NCBI RefSeq assembly: GCF_015711015.1 | Contig: NZ_CP064653.1 | Coordinates: 2,914,001 to 2,978,000, forward strand | Length of the DNA: 64,000 nucleotides | Origin: Methylomonas sp. LL1 | GTDB taxonomy: Bacteria; Pseudomonadota; Gammaproteobacteria; Methylococcales; Methylomonadaceae | Direction of reading: 5' to 3' | Part shown: piece by piece, positions 55,688-64,000 of the stretch | Numbering within the stretch: position 1 is the stretch's first letter | Layout: each line of letters begins with the position of its first letter | Program-made: the position numbers and the translations under genes | Notes under the pieces: model-generated | What the model saw: only the letters and a program-made list of their open reading frames with translations | Databases searched by the model: none | Told to the model about the DNA's origin: nothing

Positions 55688-56497
55688 ATGAACATTAAAA
55701 ACGCAATTAAATTATTGGGTGGCTCGGCATTACTAGGATTAGGCGCAACCGCCAACGCCGCACCGGTACCGATTGACCTGTTTAGTACTCACCAATTTGT
55801 CCAAGACCAAACCCCAGGTAATGGTGGCGTTAGCAGCTCTATCGGCGGTGGTGCAGATACTTCCATCCTGGGCGGTGAACGTGACGTATTGGTTAATCAG
55901 TTATCCAATAGCGGAGATCCCGGTGCTAGCAGCCAAATTTCTATCTTCCATGATAATGTTTTTGGAAATGATGTATTAAGTTTTAGCAATACATCTGGCG
56001 CAGTAGGTTTTGGTCAAGTTCAGTGGGACGGCCTTGACGGCACATCAGCGTTAAACGCTAGCGGCCTGGGTGGATTAGACATCACCGACGGCGGCGTTAA
56101 CAATGCTTTCTTATACACCATTGTAGAAGCCGACTTGAACTTCCAGTTCAAAATTTCAGCTTATACTGACGCATTGAACTTCGCGGTCATAACCATCAAT
56201 CAAAACTTTGCTGTAAACTCACCTCTATCGCAAAGCATTGCGCTTGCGGCATTTGGCGCTTGCGGCTTTAATAACGGCGTAATTAGCGTGGCCTGTACCG
56301 GTACCGGCGCCGACTTTGCTAATTTAGGCGCTTTCGAAATTGCCTTTAATACCGCAGCGGTAGGCGCCGCTAATATCGACCTTCGGATCGGCAGCATCCA
56401 AGCCGTTCCTGAACCAGCGACTATTGCACTGCTGGGCGCTGGCTTGTTAGCTACCGGCTTTACAGCAAGACGCCAAAAACAAAAATTGGCCGCATAA
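55688..56497 (+). CDS. PEP-CTERM sorting domain protein
   Basis: A 269-residue exported protein. The signal peptide is MNIKNAIKLLGGSALLGLGATANA, cleaved before APVPI. The C-terminus is VPEPATIALLGAGLLATGF followed by basic RRQKQK, a textbook PEP-CTERM signal. The body is beta-rich, with many Gly, Ser, Asn and Asp, few Lys, and a Cys pair (FGACGF; VACTG). The function is probably surface or matrix structure. GGAG lies 6 bp before the ATG at 55688; the longer frame from 55382 includes the promoter. A terminator follows. Confidence 0.92.
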   Translation: MNIKNAIKLLGGSALLGLGATANAAPVPIDLFSTHQFVQDQTPGNGGVSSSIGGGADTSILGGERDVLVNQLSNSGDPGASSQISIFHDNVFGNDVLSFSNTSGAVGFGQVQWDGLDGTSALNASGLGGLDITDGGVNNAFLYTIVEADLNFQFKISAYTDALNFAVITINQNFAVNSPLSQSIALAAFGACGFNNGVISVACTGTGADFANLGAFEIAFNTAAVGAANIDLRIGSIQAVPEPATIALLGAGLLATGFTARRQKQKLAA

Positions 56498-56536
56498 ATA
56501 GCGCCCTATTAGCGAGTTGAGCTAATATCATAACCG

Positions 56537-56576
56537 ACAGCCTAGCCTCATTTATGGGTCTAGGCTGTTCTTGTTT
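56537..56576 (+). terminator. Terminator of the PEP-CTERM gene
   Basis: ACAGCCTAG (56537-56545) pairs with CTAGGCTGT (56560-56568), then TCTTGTTTT. Nine base pairs with a 14-nt loop and a T-rich tail. Confidence 0.8.
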
Positions 56577-56606
56577 TCAGACCTGCACAATAAAAGTCTT
56601 TTTGAT

Positions 56607-57296
56607 ATGCGTAAAATCAGCCCCGCTCAAATTTTGACCTTTGTAGCATTATTCGGCGCCTCACTGATATTAGGCATAACGACAGCCAACCTGCTCTTTG
56701 GCCAATTTGCGCTTGGCGATTTCCGCGGTATTGTTTTAGTATTCGCCAGCATCTGCTGTCTATATCTTTACGCAATAACGTTTTACCGCTTATTTCTGGT
56801 CTTATATCCGTTTCCCGCCGGAGAAATTGCCAAAAATTCACGCGCAGAATTCAGTTATCATGTTTATTTGCTGTTTTATTTGATTTTATTTTATCCGATA
56901 ATGCGCAGTGGTTTTGTGCCGATTAGTTTCATGCGCTTATTCTATCAAGCACTTGGCGCAAGATTAGGAGAAAACACCTACAGCTCGGGCATTATCCTTG
57001 ACCCGCCATTTATTGAAATTGGCGATAACTCTCTGGTCGGACAATTTGCGTTACTTGTACCTCATGCTATCGAAAACGACAAGCTGGCTCATTATCCCAT
57101 TCGCATTGGGCATAACGTCACTATAGGCGCCCATAGCGTTGTATTAGCCGGTTGCACTATTGAAGACGGAGCTTTGGTGGCGACAGGCGCAGTCGTAAAA
57201 AAAGGCACGCACATTGGCCCTGGTGAAGTTTGGGGCGGCGTACCCGCAAAGCTAATTCGTAAATCATCGGATCAAGCCCCCACCACTAACGCCTAA
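56607..57296 (+). CDS. Membrane-anchored hexapeptide acyltransferase
   Basis: A 229-residue protein. Residues 1-110 have three or four membrane segments (ILTFVALFGASLILGI; FRGIVLVFASICCLYLY; YLLFYLILFYPIM). Residues 130-220 form a left-handed beta-helix of hexapeptide repeats (IEIGDNSLVGQFALLVPHAI, IRIGHNVTIGAHSVVLAG, GALVATGAVVKKG), ending VWGGVPAKLIRK. It probably transfers an acyl group to a lipid, glycan or peptide at the membrane. The layout resembles the C-terminal membrane and hexapeptide part of Pls/PosA-type synthetases. I choose the ATG at 56607, after the terminator of the preceding gene. No partner is certain. Confidence 0.75.
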   Translation: MRKISPAQILTFVALFGASLILGITTANLLFGQFALGDFRGIVLVFASICCLYLYAITFYRLFLVLYPFPAGEIAKNSRAEFSYHVYLLFYLILFYPIMRSGFVPISFMRLFYQALGARLGENTYSSGIILDPPFIEIGDNSLVGQFALLVPHAIENDKLAHYPIRIGHNVTIGAHSVVLAGCTIEDGALVATGAVVKKGTHIGPGEVWGGVPAKLIRKSSDQAPTTNA

Positions 57297-57371
57297 GCCT
57301 TTTACTACTCCCACAGGGAGAACAGGGAGCCCCCCCTAAAAAATTTGTTTTCAGGGAATTCAGCCACCCGC

Positions 57372-58973
57372 CTATTGCGGATAACGCCCAGGTGACAATA
57401 TTCCGTTCTCATCCAGCGCGTTTTTAATTTTTGCCATGCAATTCGTATATGCACTTTCGGGATACGGCAATTTTCCCATGGACTGAACACCCAACCTATA
57501 AGGAAAATAGCCTTTATCTGTCAGCTTTTTTAACAGTTCGTCATGACATCGCATAGCCTTCTCATCTTCGCCCGGAATGTCTCGATCATAGCTTATGCTA
57601 ATAATTGAATCCATCGCCCGCTCAGTTAACAATGTGATTGAGATAGCCGGCTCGTAACCGTAGTATTGGAAAACATCTTGGGTTATTTCCCAAATTTCCC
57701 TAGCATACTGACCATTAATCGGCGCGATGGGGGCTACCCACATCAATCCACATTTATCACGCTCGGGATCCGGAATTTTTGGTGCGCCGTCAGGTTTGCG
57801 CCAATACAAACTCGGGACAATATCGTCCGTTGGAATGCCTTTGGTCAAATTGTAAACCGGCTTGAGTACCTTGAGCATTTCAGGCATATTTAAACGTAGA
57901 ACCCAACCCAGTGGCTTCTGCAGCTTTATAGCAATTTTAAGCATTGTATCGTCCAAAAATTGCAGCTTTTTGATAGGCGCCTTACGTAATTGTTTTTTTA
58001 TTTTACGTTTGGCCAATGCGATTTCTTCCCGCGTACCGTAAAGGGCACCAGCCGCGCTCCAAGCACCAAAATCCCAAGTTTTACCCAAATCATGCAAGAC
58101 CTTAACTGGAAGTGGAGTTTGCCCATTGGTTTTATCCCAAGGATAGCGCTGAAACGAAGACAAGACTTTGTGATCATTAGCTATGTGCATTGCACTTTTT
58201 ATTGTGCCATCCAAAAACAAAGGGCGTAATGTGTCAATCGTAACGGCTAAGTCCTCGTACTTGGCGATACTGAAATAAAAATTTTGAAAGTAGGATGGAG
58301 CTGGCATCAACCAGATAGTTAACTGGGTAATGATTCCCAAATTAGATTGCGTAAAAAGCCCATCGATAAAAGGTCCAAGCCCCCATCGATAAATTGGCGT
58401 GGCTTTAGCCCCAGCAAATCGGCCTTGCCCGGTGTGAATACAATCACCATTCGGCAATACGACCTCCATCCCTGACACATGCCCAAAATGGTCGCCATAG
58501 GGAGTATGCCCAAAACCTCGTTCGGCAATATTGCCGATAATACTATGGTCCATTGGAGCGCCAGTAGCATCCATCCAAAACTTGCCGCCCTGTTGTTGTA
58601 GAAACTGATAGAGCACTCGTTGCGTGACTCCTGGCTGTAACGTTACATAGCCAAGCTCATTGTTATATTCGACGATTTTATCTAACCGACTTAACTCCAT
58701 GACAACACAATTATCAGCTGTGGGCACCCGAGCACCATAACCTATGTTCTTACCTGTGCTTATAGGGTAAATCGGGATGTGATAACGATTTGCAATGCGT
58801 AAGCATTCCTGCACTTGATCTCGGTCCAGAGGACAAATAACAGCGGGAATAGAATTTGTTGTAGCAAAAGTTGTTGTTTGATAGGTTAGTCGCAGTTCTT
58901 TATCAGTCTTGACATAGCCGCTGCCCAGCAAACTTCTAAACTCAGTTAAAGCACTTTCATAATCAAGATTCAT
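57372..58973 (-). CDS. VAO/PCMH-type FAD-linked oxidase
   Basis: A 533-residue flavoprotein of the vanillyl-alcohol oxidase / 4-cresol dehydrogenase group. The FAD-binding domain shows PAVICPLDRDQVQECLRIAN, the pyrophosphate loop PISTGKNIGYGARVP near residue 70, and VTLQPGVTQRVLYQFLQQQG. The C-terminal end LDENGILSPGRYPQ is typical of the family. Members oxidise para-substituted phenols, often with FAD bound covalently. There is no signal peptide, whereas the p-cresol methylhydroxylase flavoprotein works with a cytochrome partner in the periplasm; no such partner is here. The substrate is unknown. It converges on the acyltransferase gene. Confidence 0.85.
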   Translation of the reverse strand: MNLDYESALTEFRSLLGSGYVKTDKELRLTYQTTTFATTNSIPAVICPLDRDQVQECLRIANRYHIPIYPISTGKNIGYGARVPTADNCVVMELSRLDKIVEYNNELGYVTLQPGVTQRVLYQFLQQQGGKFWMDATGAPMDHSIIGNIAERGFGHTPYGDHFGHVSGMEVVLPNGDCIHTGQGRFAGAKATPIYRWGLGPFIDGLFTQSNLGIITQLTIWLMPAPSYFQNFYFSIAKYEDLAVTIDTLRPLFLDGTIKSAMHIANDHKVLSSFQRYPWDKTNGQTPLPVKVLHDLGKTWDFGAWSAAGALYGTREEIALAKRKIKKQLRKAPIKKLQFLDDTMLKIAIKLQKPLGWVLRLNMPEMLKVLKPVYNLTKGIPTDDIVPSLYWRKPDGAPKIPDPERDKCGLMWVAPIAPINGQYAREIWEITQDVFQYYGYEPAISITLLTERAMDSIISISYDRDIPGEDEKAMRCHDELLKKLTDKGYFPYRLGVQSMGKLPYPESAYTNCMAKIKNALDENGILSPGRYPQ

Positions 58974-59240
58974 GTCTAGGCCCTTTTAAATATTAAAGAT
59001 AAAATCTTACACTTTCAAATCTCTAATGCGGGCGACAAAGCCTAATATAATTAATACTTGTAAAAATACAGCATCTGTAACATTAACTTCACGCCCCGGC
59101 ATTGGCATATCTCTAGCCTAATTTGCCATCTTAAGCATAAAAAACAACAACGCCCTGGAATGTCAACCCGACCTAATCTTTGGCAAAAAACCAGGTTATG
59201 ACAACTACGAACCTCAATAGACTAGTCCTATCGCAATAAG

Positions 59241-60629
59241 TTACCTCGCCCCTTTCCCCCACAACACCACCTCCACTGTACTCATCATAATAGTCATATC
59301 CAGAAATAGGCTATAGTTTTTAACGTAATACAAATCGTACTGCAGTTTCTGCCAAGTATCGTGCTCACTGGCACCGTAGGGGTAGCATAGCTGCGCCCAA
59401 CCGGTAATACCCGGCTTAACTCTATGACGCTCTTTGTAATAAGGTATGCTTTCTTCAAACCCCTTGACAAACTCAGGCCGCTCCGGACGTGGACCAACGA
59501 AGCTCATGTCGCCATTTAATACGTTAAACAATTGCGGTAATTCATCAATGCGGAATTTGCGGATCACTCTGCCGACTCGCGTCACCCTATCGTCGGTCTG
59601 ACTAGCCCATTGCGCCCCGTTCTTTTCGGCATCGATACGCATACTGCGAAACTTGATCACCTTGAACGGCTGATTACGATAGCCGACCCGAGTCTGACGA
59701 TACAAGACCGGGGCACCAAAACCGCTTTCCAGATAAATAGCTAGCGCCGTTAGCAACATCAACCACCAACTGACACTCAGCAACAAAATACTGGCGACCA
59801 TGTCAAAAGACCGCTTGATGATAGGCCGAGCACCATCGTTGACAAATCCATCGGAAAACACCAACCAGCTGGGACTCAAGGTTTCCAAAAACACCAGACG
59901 CTGCTCCCTTTCGTAAAAAGTTTGTAAATCCATCACGATGACGCCCGACATTTTGATATCCAACAATTCGTCAACCGGCAGTTTTTTCCGCCTGTCGTCC
60001 ACCGCGATCACCACTTCGTCCACATGCTCTGTATCGATCACATTAGCCAAGGTAAGGCTTTCGCTGAGCGTGATGGCATGATTTACCGCAACCGGCTCGT
60101 CATCCAAGGCAATATAGCCCACGATTTCAAAGCCACGATAAACGAAGGAGGAATTCACCACCTCAAGCTCGCTAGCCCTCTGCCCGCAACCGATGACCAA
60201 AACCCGGCGTTTTAATTTATCCAAATTAATAAAGCGATAAAACAAATAACGCGTCAGCAGCATACCGATAAAGGAAAACAGGATAGCGGAGATCAATACA
60301 CTCCGCGCCAGCATCAATTCCGGAATGACGTAATACACCAACACCAGGCTAAAAATGGCTACGACAAAACTGTAATTAATTCTTTCCAGCAGATTGTATT
60401 CTTCCCTGTCCAGGGTTTTTCGATACAAGCCCAAAAAGGAGCAGCACAGAGTAAACACACAAGAAAAGACTAATGACGCCAAAATCATTTCATCCCGTGA
60501 ATACCAGGACGCCGTGTATAAAAATCTGACAGTCGCCCCCCAGTGCATGGCGAGATAAAACACCAACCATTCCACTAACATTAACCATAAATAGGCGGTC
60601 GAAATATAGTGCCGAAAAATTCTGATCAT
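59241..60629 (-). CDS. PEP-CTERM-associated sugar transferase (initiating glycosyl-P transferase)
   Basis: A 462-residue polyisoprenyl-phosphate hexose-1-phosphate transferase. The N-terminal half has four membrane segments and a CoA-binding-like region (RRVLVIGCGQRASEL). A fifth membrane helix precedes the catalytic bac-transf domain: KRSFDMVASILLL, VIKFRSMR, DELPQLFNVLNGDMSFVGPRPERPEF, VKPGITGWAQL. The whole matches the 'sugar transferase, PEP-CTERM system associated' family (EpsB-like). It starts exopolysaccharide repeat units on undecaprenyl phosphate. It ties this region to prsT and the PEP-CTERM proteins. Confidence 0.92.
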   Translation of the reverse strand: MIRIFRHYISTAYLWLMLVEWLVFYLAMHWGATVRFLYTASWYSRDEMILASLVFSCVFTLCCSFLGLYRKTLDREEYNLLERINYSFVVAIFSLVLVYYVIPELMLARSVLISAILFSFIGMLLTRYLFYRFINLDKLKRRVLVIGCGQRASELEVVNSSFVYRGFEIVGYIALDDEPVAVNHAITLSESLTLANVIDTEHVDEVVIAVDDRRKKLPVDELLDIKMSGVIVMDLQTFYEREQRLVFLETLSPSWLVFSDGFVNDGARPIIKRSFDMVASILLLSVSWWLMLLTALAIYLESGFGAPVLYRQTRVGYRNQPFKVIKFRSMRIDAEKNGAQWASQTDDRVTRVGRVIRKFRIDELPQLFNVLNGDMSFVGPRPERPEFVKGFEESIPYYKERHRVKPGITGWAQLCYPYGASEHDTWQKLQYDLYYVKNYSLFLDMTIMMSTVEVVLWGKGAR

Positions 60630-60660
60630 CGTAGGGTCCGTATCAATCTGTTTGAATGAA

Positions 60661-61434
60661 TTATTTTATGCCTTTTTGGGCTAAAAGCCGGGTGATATGT
60701 TCGGAAGGTATCGCATAAGAAATGCCGCTGGGATTTGTCAACGCATTTTCCTTGCTACCTTGAACAAAAACTTTATTGATGATGCCCATGACCTTACCGG
60801 TTTCTATATCATATAAGGGACTGCCGCTATTGCCCGGATATGCGGTCGCGTCCAACTGAAACACATCATAAGGCGTTTCCAGTTTTTTCAGCATCTTGAC
60901 ATTAAGTTGCCGGGTAGCGATGACCGGAATGGCATTCGGTGAAATAGCGGAAATAATGCTGCGGTGAGTGACCGGGTACAAACCTAGTACCATGCCTATC
61001 GGGTAACCGGTAAATGCATAGAGCTCACCTTCCCTGACCCGACCGGAATCGCCGATTTCGAGCGCGGGTAGTCTGCCGTCCGCCAAATTCAGCATCGAAA
61101 GATCATGTTCCTCGTCAGTTGCCGTTAATTCCGCCAGTTGCATGTGTTCTTGGCTGTCCTGACGATAAAACACCGCAAAACGTTCGAGATGCGCCACATC
61201 CAAATCCTTGCTGGTCACATGTGCATTGGTAATCACCCGCCGCCCATCGGCAACGGCAAAGCCCGTCCCCAAAAATACCGCGCGCGGATTGCGGGTAGGC
61301 ATAAAAGTGCCGACCGCCACTACACTGGGCTTAACCCGCGCGAGGACATCCGGTAATCCGGCGTCGATTGAGCGGGCCCACCCATTGCCGGCCAAAAGGA
61401 ATATCCCTAGAAAAAGCAATGACCTGGGTTTCAT
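60661..61434 (-). CDS. Periplasmic trypsin-like serine protease
   Basis: A 257-residue chymotrypsin-fold protease with a signal peptide (cleavage near GWARSIDA). The catalytic triad is visible as His in VITNAHVTS (near residue 64), Asp in EHDLSML (near 101) and Ser in YPGNSGSPL (near 196). It is HtrA-like but has no PDZ domain, so it is short and perhaps not oligomeric. I use the ATG at 61434, which has AAAGG upstream and leads straight into the signal peptide; the frame is open to 61536. It sits between the sugar transferase gene (31 bp) and a membrane protein gene in the same direction. Confidence 0.88.
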   Translation of the reverse strand: MKPRSLLFLGIFLLAGNGWARSIDAGLPDVLARVKPSVVAVGTFMPTRNPRAVFLGTGFAVADGRRVITNAHVTSKDLDVAHLERFAVFYRQDSQEHMQLAELTATDEEHDLSMLNLADGRLPALEIGDSGRVREGELYAFTGYPIGMVLGLYPVTHRSIISAISPNAIPVIATRQLNVKMLKKLETPYDVFQLDATAYPGNSGSPLYDIETGKVMGIINKVFVQGSKENALTNPSGISYAIPSEHITRLLAQKGIK

Positions 61435-61553
61435 TATTAATAAACCTTTAAAAAAAAGCATGTCACCCGTAATCAACATGAAAAAACGGCGGCCAGGCAC
61501 AATCATCGCTTGGCGACAATCATAAACTTTCAACATAGTGCGGCTTTATTAAG

Positions 61554-62453
61554 TCATCGTTCTTGGCGGATGAAAAAATTAAATGCCTTTGCCAAAGACA
61601 CGGCAGCCATTACCGATACCATCAAATACAAAAAATTGGCGATTGTCAGGTATTTCAATATAAATAGAAATGCGTTCTGACTCTCGGAGTCGCTAACCAG
61701 CATGGGCTCGGCATAACCCGGCATTGATCGTCTCGATTCCAGATTTACCACGTTGGTTGACCCTTTCCCAGCCAGTACCGGCCCGTCGGAACCCTTTAAG
61801 CCCAGGAAAACCAATTCCGCCGTCAATTGCTGATTCAAGCCTGAAACAGCCTTTGCTCCGGCTTGTGACTGATCGGCAAGTAAGTCGTATTGACTCATGC
61901 TCGAGTAGATCCAGTTGTCCAATTCCTTTATATCGGAATAGGTCCAAACCATTTTTGCATATATCTCTTCACCTACCATCAAGCGTGCTTCATCATGCAG
62001 TTGATCAAACAGGGCATTGGCAAATGGGCTTTGCCCAGCCTGATGGCCGGCGGCGTGAAACCCCAGCTCGGGATCACCGACCATCACTCCCCTGGCGGGG
62101 TCGTTGGCACTAGACCGCATCAATTGCGGCATATTTTGGCCCGACACGAATTGGCCTCCCGCGGAGGGCGCGGGAAGTGTTCCGGTTTTATTAGCCTTTG
62201 CGCCGGATTCAGGCACATCCGGTTGTGTTGAGGTAATTTCCGAATCGAAAGACCGAGCGCCCGTGCTGTTATCGGCGTTTGCTTCGGATGGAGTCACAGG
62301 CTTTCCTATTTTTTGCCCGGCCGGACTATTCACCAATCCATTTGCCGGCGCATTATCTTTAACCGGATCCCTGGCGATATCCGGCTTAAAATCCTCGGCC
62401 CATGTACTTTTGATAAGGCAGATGAAAACAAACAGGCTAAGGTAAAGTCTCAT
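61554..62453 (-). CDS. Hypothetical exported protein with C-terminal membrane anchor
   Basis: A 299-residue protein I do not recognise. It has a signal peptide (MRLYLSLFVFICLIKSTWA), then a disordered stretch of about 110 residues rich in Pro, Asn, Ala and Ser. A helical domain follows (ANALFDQLHDEARLMVGEEIYAKMVWTYSDIKELDNWIY). A hydrophobic helix near residues 266-290 (IANFLYLMVSVMAAVSLA) and a basic end (FIRQER) finish it. So most of it lies in the periplasm, held by one C-terminal helix. It is 26 bp downstream of trpS and upstream of the protease gene; operon membership is likely. Confidence 0.65.
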   Translation of the reverse strand: MRLYLSLFVFICLIKSTWAEDFKPDIARDPVKDNAPANGLVNSPAGQKIGKPVTPSEANADNSTGARSFDSEITSTQPDVPESGAKANKTGTLPAPSAGGQFVSGQNMPQLMRSSANDPARGVMVGDPELGFHAAGHQAGQSPFANALFDQLHDEARLMVGEEIYAKMVWTYSDIKELDNWIYSSMSQYDLLADQSQAGAKAVSGLNQQLTAELVFLGLKGSDGPVLAGKGSTNVVNLESRRSMPGYAEPMLVSDSESQNAFLFILKYLTIANFLYLMVSVMAAVSLAKAFNFFIRQER

Positions 62454-62479
62454 GCATCATCCGCCTTGAGCATTGAAGG

Positions 62480-63496
62480 TTAACTGTGAACAATCGGTGA
62501 AATACCCACCGCCTCTCGAAGCACCCGTATAAATGGCTTACTGATTTCACGGGCTTTTTCCGCCCCAAGCAGCAACTGCTGCTCAATATGTTCGGGCGCC
62601 TGCAATAATGCCTCATAGCGCTCACGGGCGGGGGCGATTTCGTCATTGATTTTCTCGAACAGCACTTGTTTCATTTCGCCCCAGCCTATGCCTTCGGCAT
62701 AACGCTGACGAATAGCCTCGACTTCGTGCCCATTGGCAAACGCCTGATAAATGCCGAATAAGGTGCATCCTTCAGGATCTTTAGGCTCGCCGGGTTCCAG
62801 AGAATTGGTTTTGATTTTGTTGATCAATTTACGCAACTTCTTTTCCGGTTCGAATAGCGGAATCGTATTGTTGTAACTTTTGCTCATCTTGCGCCCATCC
62901 AACCCCAGCAAGGTAGCCGCATTATCGTCCAGTACCGCTTCCGGCAGCACGAAATGTTCGCCGTAAATATGATTGAAGCGGTTGGCAATATCCCGAGCCA
63001 TTTCGATGTGCTGAATCTGATCCTTACCCACCGGCACCTTGTTGGCGTTGAACATCAAAATATCCGCGGCCATCAACACCGGATAGCTGAATAAGCCCAT
63101 GGAAATACCCTTATCGGGATCACCGCCTTCGACTTCCTCGTTCTCCGCCACGGCGGCTTTGTAAGCATGCGCGCGATTCATCAAGCCCTTGGCGGTCACA
63201 CAGGTCAACATCCAGGTCAACTCCAGAATTTCCGGCACATCCGATTGCCGGTAAAACACCGCATTAGATGTGTCCAGCCCCAGCGCCAGCCAGGTAGCGG
63301 CAATCTCCAAGCTGGATTGCTTAACCCTAGCCGGTTCACTGCATTTAATCAAGGCATGATAATCGGCTAAAAAATAAAACGGCCTGACCTGTTCATCCTT
63401 GCTGGCATTGATCGCCGGCCGAATGGCCCCAGCGTAATTCCCCAAATGCGGCGTACCCGTCGTGGTAATACCGGTCAGAACGATGGATTTGCTCAT
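62480..63496 (-). CDS. trpS: Tryptophan--tRNA ligase
   Basis: A 338-residue class I aminoacyl-tRNA synthetase, the usual bacterial TrpS length. The HIGH-equivalent is TGTPHLGNY near residue 14, and the KMSKS loop is GRKMSKSYNN near 203. PVGKDQIQHIEMARDIANRFN near 157 is the conserved tryptophan/dimer segment. It is a core gene and gives no sign of transfer. The C-terminus ends VGISPIVHS. Confidence 0.97.
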   Translation of the reverse strand: MSKSIVLTGITTTGTPHLGNYAGAIRPAINASKDEQVRPFYFLADYHALIKCSEPARVKQSSLEIAATWLALGLDTSNAVFYRQSDVPEILELTWMLTCVTAKGLMNRAHAYKAAVAENEEVEGGDPDKGISMGLFSYPVLMAADILMFNANKVPVGKDQIQHIEMARDIANRFNHIYGEHFVLPEAVLDDNAATLLGLDGRKMSKSYNNTIPLFEPEKKLRKLINKIKTNSLEPGEPKDPEGCTLFGIYQAFANGHEVEAIRQRYAEGIGWGEMKQVLFEKINDEIAPARERYEALLQAPEHIEQQLLLGAEKAREISKPFIRVLREAVGISPIVHS

Positions 63497-63630
63497 ACTG
63501 CTACCCGTGGCCTCTTATCATCACTTAAATTTTAAGATTCTACACAATTCAAAGCCGATAGTCAGACAATAAAGTAAGCGAATTAGCGCTTGTCGGCTGA
63601 CGAAATTGTCGGCCATTGCCTACTATCCGA

Positions 63631-63660
63631 TTGGCTAACCTAGCCTTACCTTTTTATAGT
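63631..63660 (+). promoter_or_regulatory. Possible sigma-70 promoter of the PilZ gene
   Basis: TTGGCT at 63631-63636 and TATAGT at 63655-63660, 18 bp apart. It lies about 60 bp before the ATG of the PilZ gene. Confidence 0.4.
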
Positions 63661-63718
63661 AAACTTGCCGGCGTTCGATTTTCCGTCCACAACCTAATTT
63701 CTTAGTCGGAGGAACCTG

Positions 63719-64000
63719 ATGCTGACTCATGATGAAAAGCGCGATTACATTCGTATGGATGTCGACTGCGATATTACCTATAAATTGGCCGACTCCAACG
63801 ACATCAAAACCGGTAGATGCACCACATTGAGCGGTGCAGGCGTATCCTTCATTGCCGATCAAGCCTTCGACACCGGTTTGGCTATGGAAGTCAGTATCAT
63901 CCCGAAAACCTCCATCACTCCGCCGATGACGGCCTATATCGAAGTGGTTCGCAGTTCAAAGCGGGATAACGATCAGTATGAAATTGCCGCATCCATCAAA
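63719..64000 (+). CDS. PilZ domain protein (truncated by window end)
   Basis: The first 94 codons of a gene that runs off the window. The protein starts MLTHDEKRDYIRMDVDCDITY, which holds the RxxxR c-di-GMP motif (RDYIR). It then has TLSGAGVSFIAD in the place of the second PilZ motif (D/NxSxxG). GGAGGA precedes the ATG at 63719. It is likely a small c-di-GMP effector, the second PilZ protein of the window after YcgR. Its full length and any further domain are not visible. Confidence 0.82.
   Translation, partial: MLTHDEKRDYIRMDVDCDITYKLADSNDIKTGRCTTLSGAGVSFIADQAFDTGLAMEVSIIPKTSITPPMTAYIEVVRSSKRDNDQYEIAASIK

Noticed and set aside
57305..57350. Terminator-like GGGAG/CTCCC repeats between acyltransferase and oxidase genes
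   Set aside because: The stem is only five pairs and no T run follows in either direction.

Overview
The window reads like the chromosome of a gammaproteobacterial methanotroph of the Methylococcaceae type, most likely Methylomonas or a close relative. This rests on overall protein character: a polar-flagellum flg cluster with FlrC/sigma-54 and sigma-28 style promoters, a PEP-CTERM/exosortase protein-sorting system, GatCAB, and REP-rich spacers. No methane- or methanol-oxidation gene lies in the window, so the assignment is inference.

Layout. 185-4597 is accessory: a CDKN3-like phosphatase next to an atypical kinase-like protein, then a HEPN + TPR gene pair enclosed by a 61-bp inverted repeat, then an orphan TssB-TssC fusion of type VI sheath type. 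4774-16612 is mixed: PutA, a cold-shock protein with a strong promoter and long leader, a zinc alcohol dehydrogenase divergent from an adenylate-forming ligase, the PEP-CTERM TPR protein PrsT, a PEP-CTERM surface protein, a DUF2721 membrane protein and a small lipoprotein. 17100-20880 is repeat-rich (GTAG-type REP/BIME elements, a 256-bp tandem duplication, dispersed direct repeats) around an AT-rich Sll1717-family P-loop ATPase gene; it ends in a broken DUF4160 gene fused in frame to DUF2442.

20885-31904 is core: gatB / uma2 / gatA / gatC on the minus strand, divergent from mreB - mreC - mreD - mrdA - rodA - mltB, the cell-elongation and murein set, followed by convergent thpR and a redoxin. 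mreC appears to start at an AUA codon.

32632-46155 is the flagellar rod/hook cluster flgBCDEFGHIJKL (minus), cheV, and divergent flgA-flgM-flgN-ycgR. I find a sigma-54-like promoter before flgA and sigma-28-like promoters with the same -10 (GCCGCTAT) before flgM and cheV. This gives the usual order: rod, rings and hook first, with FlgM/FliA-controlled late genes after.

46391-61434 is envelope and export: a PEP-CTERM-associated acyltransferase, an IS4-type transposase remnant, an RND pump operon whose last gene is a metallophosphoesterase with degraded active-site motifs, a UGT-like glycosyltransferase, a second PEP-CTERM protein behind a good sigma-54 promoter, a hexapeptide acyltransferase, a VAO-type FAD oxidase, the PEP-CTERM-associated sugar transferase, and a trypsin-like protease. 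trpS and a truncated PilZ gene close the window.

PrsT, two PEP-CTERM substrates, the acyltransferase and the sugar transferase are all parts of one exosortase/exopolysaccharide system, scattered over 45 kb with no exosortase gene in view. No rRNA, tRNA or CRISPR array was recognised.
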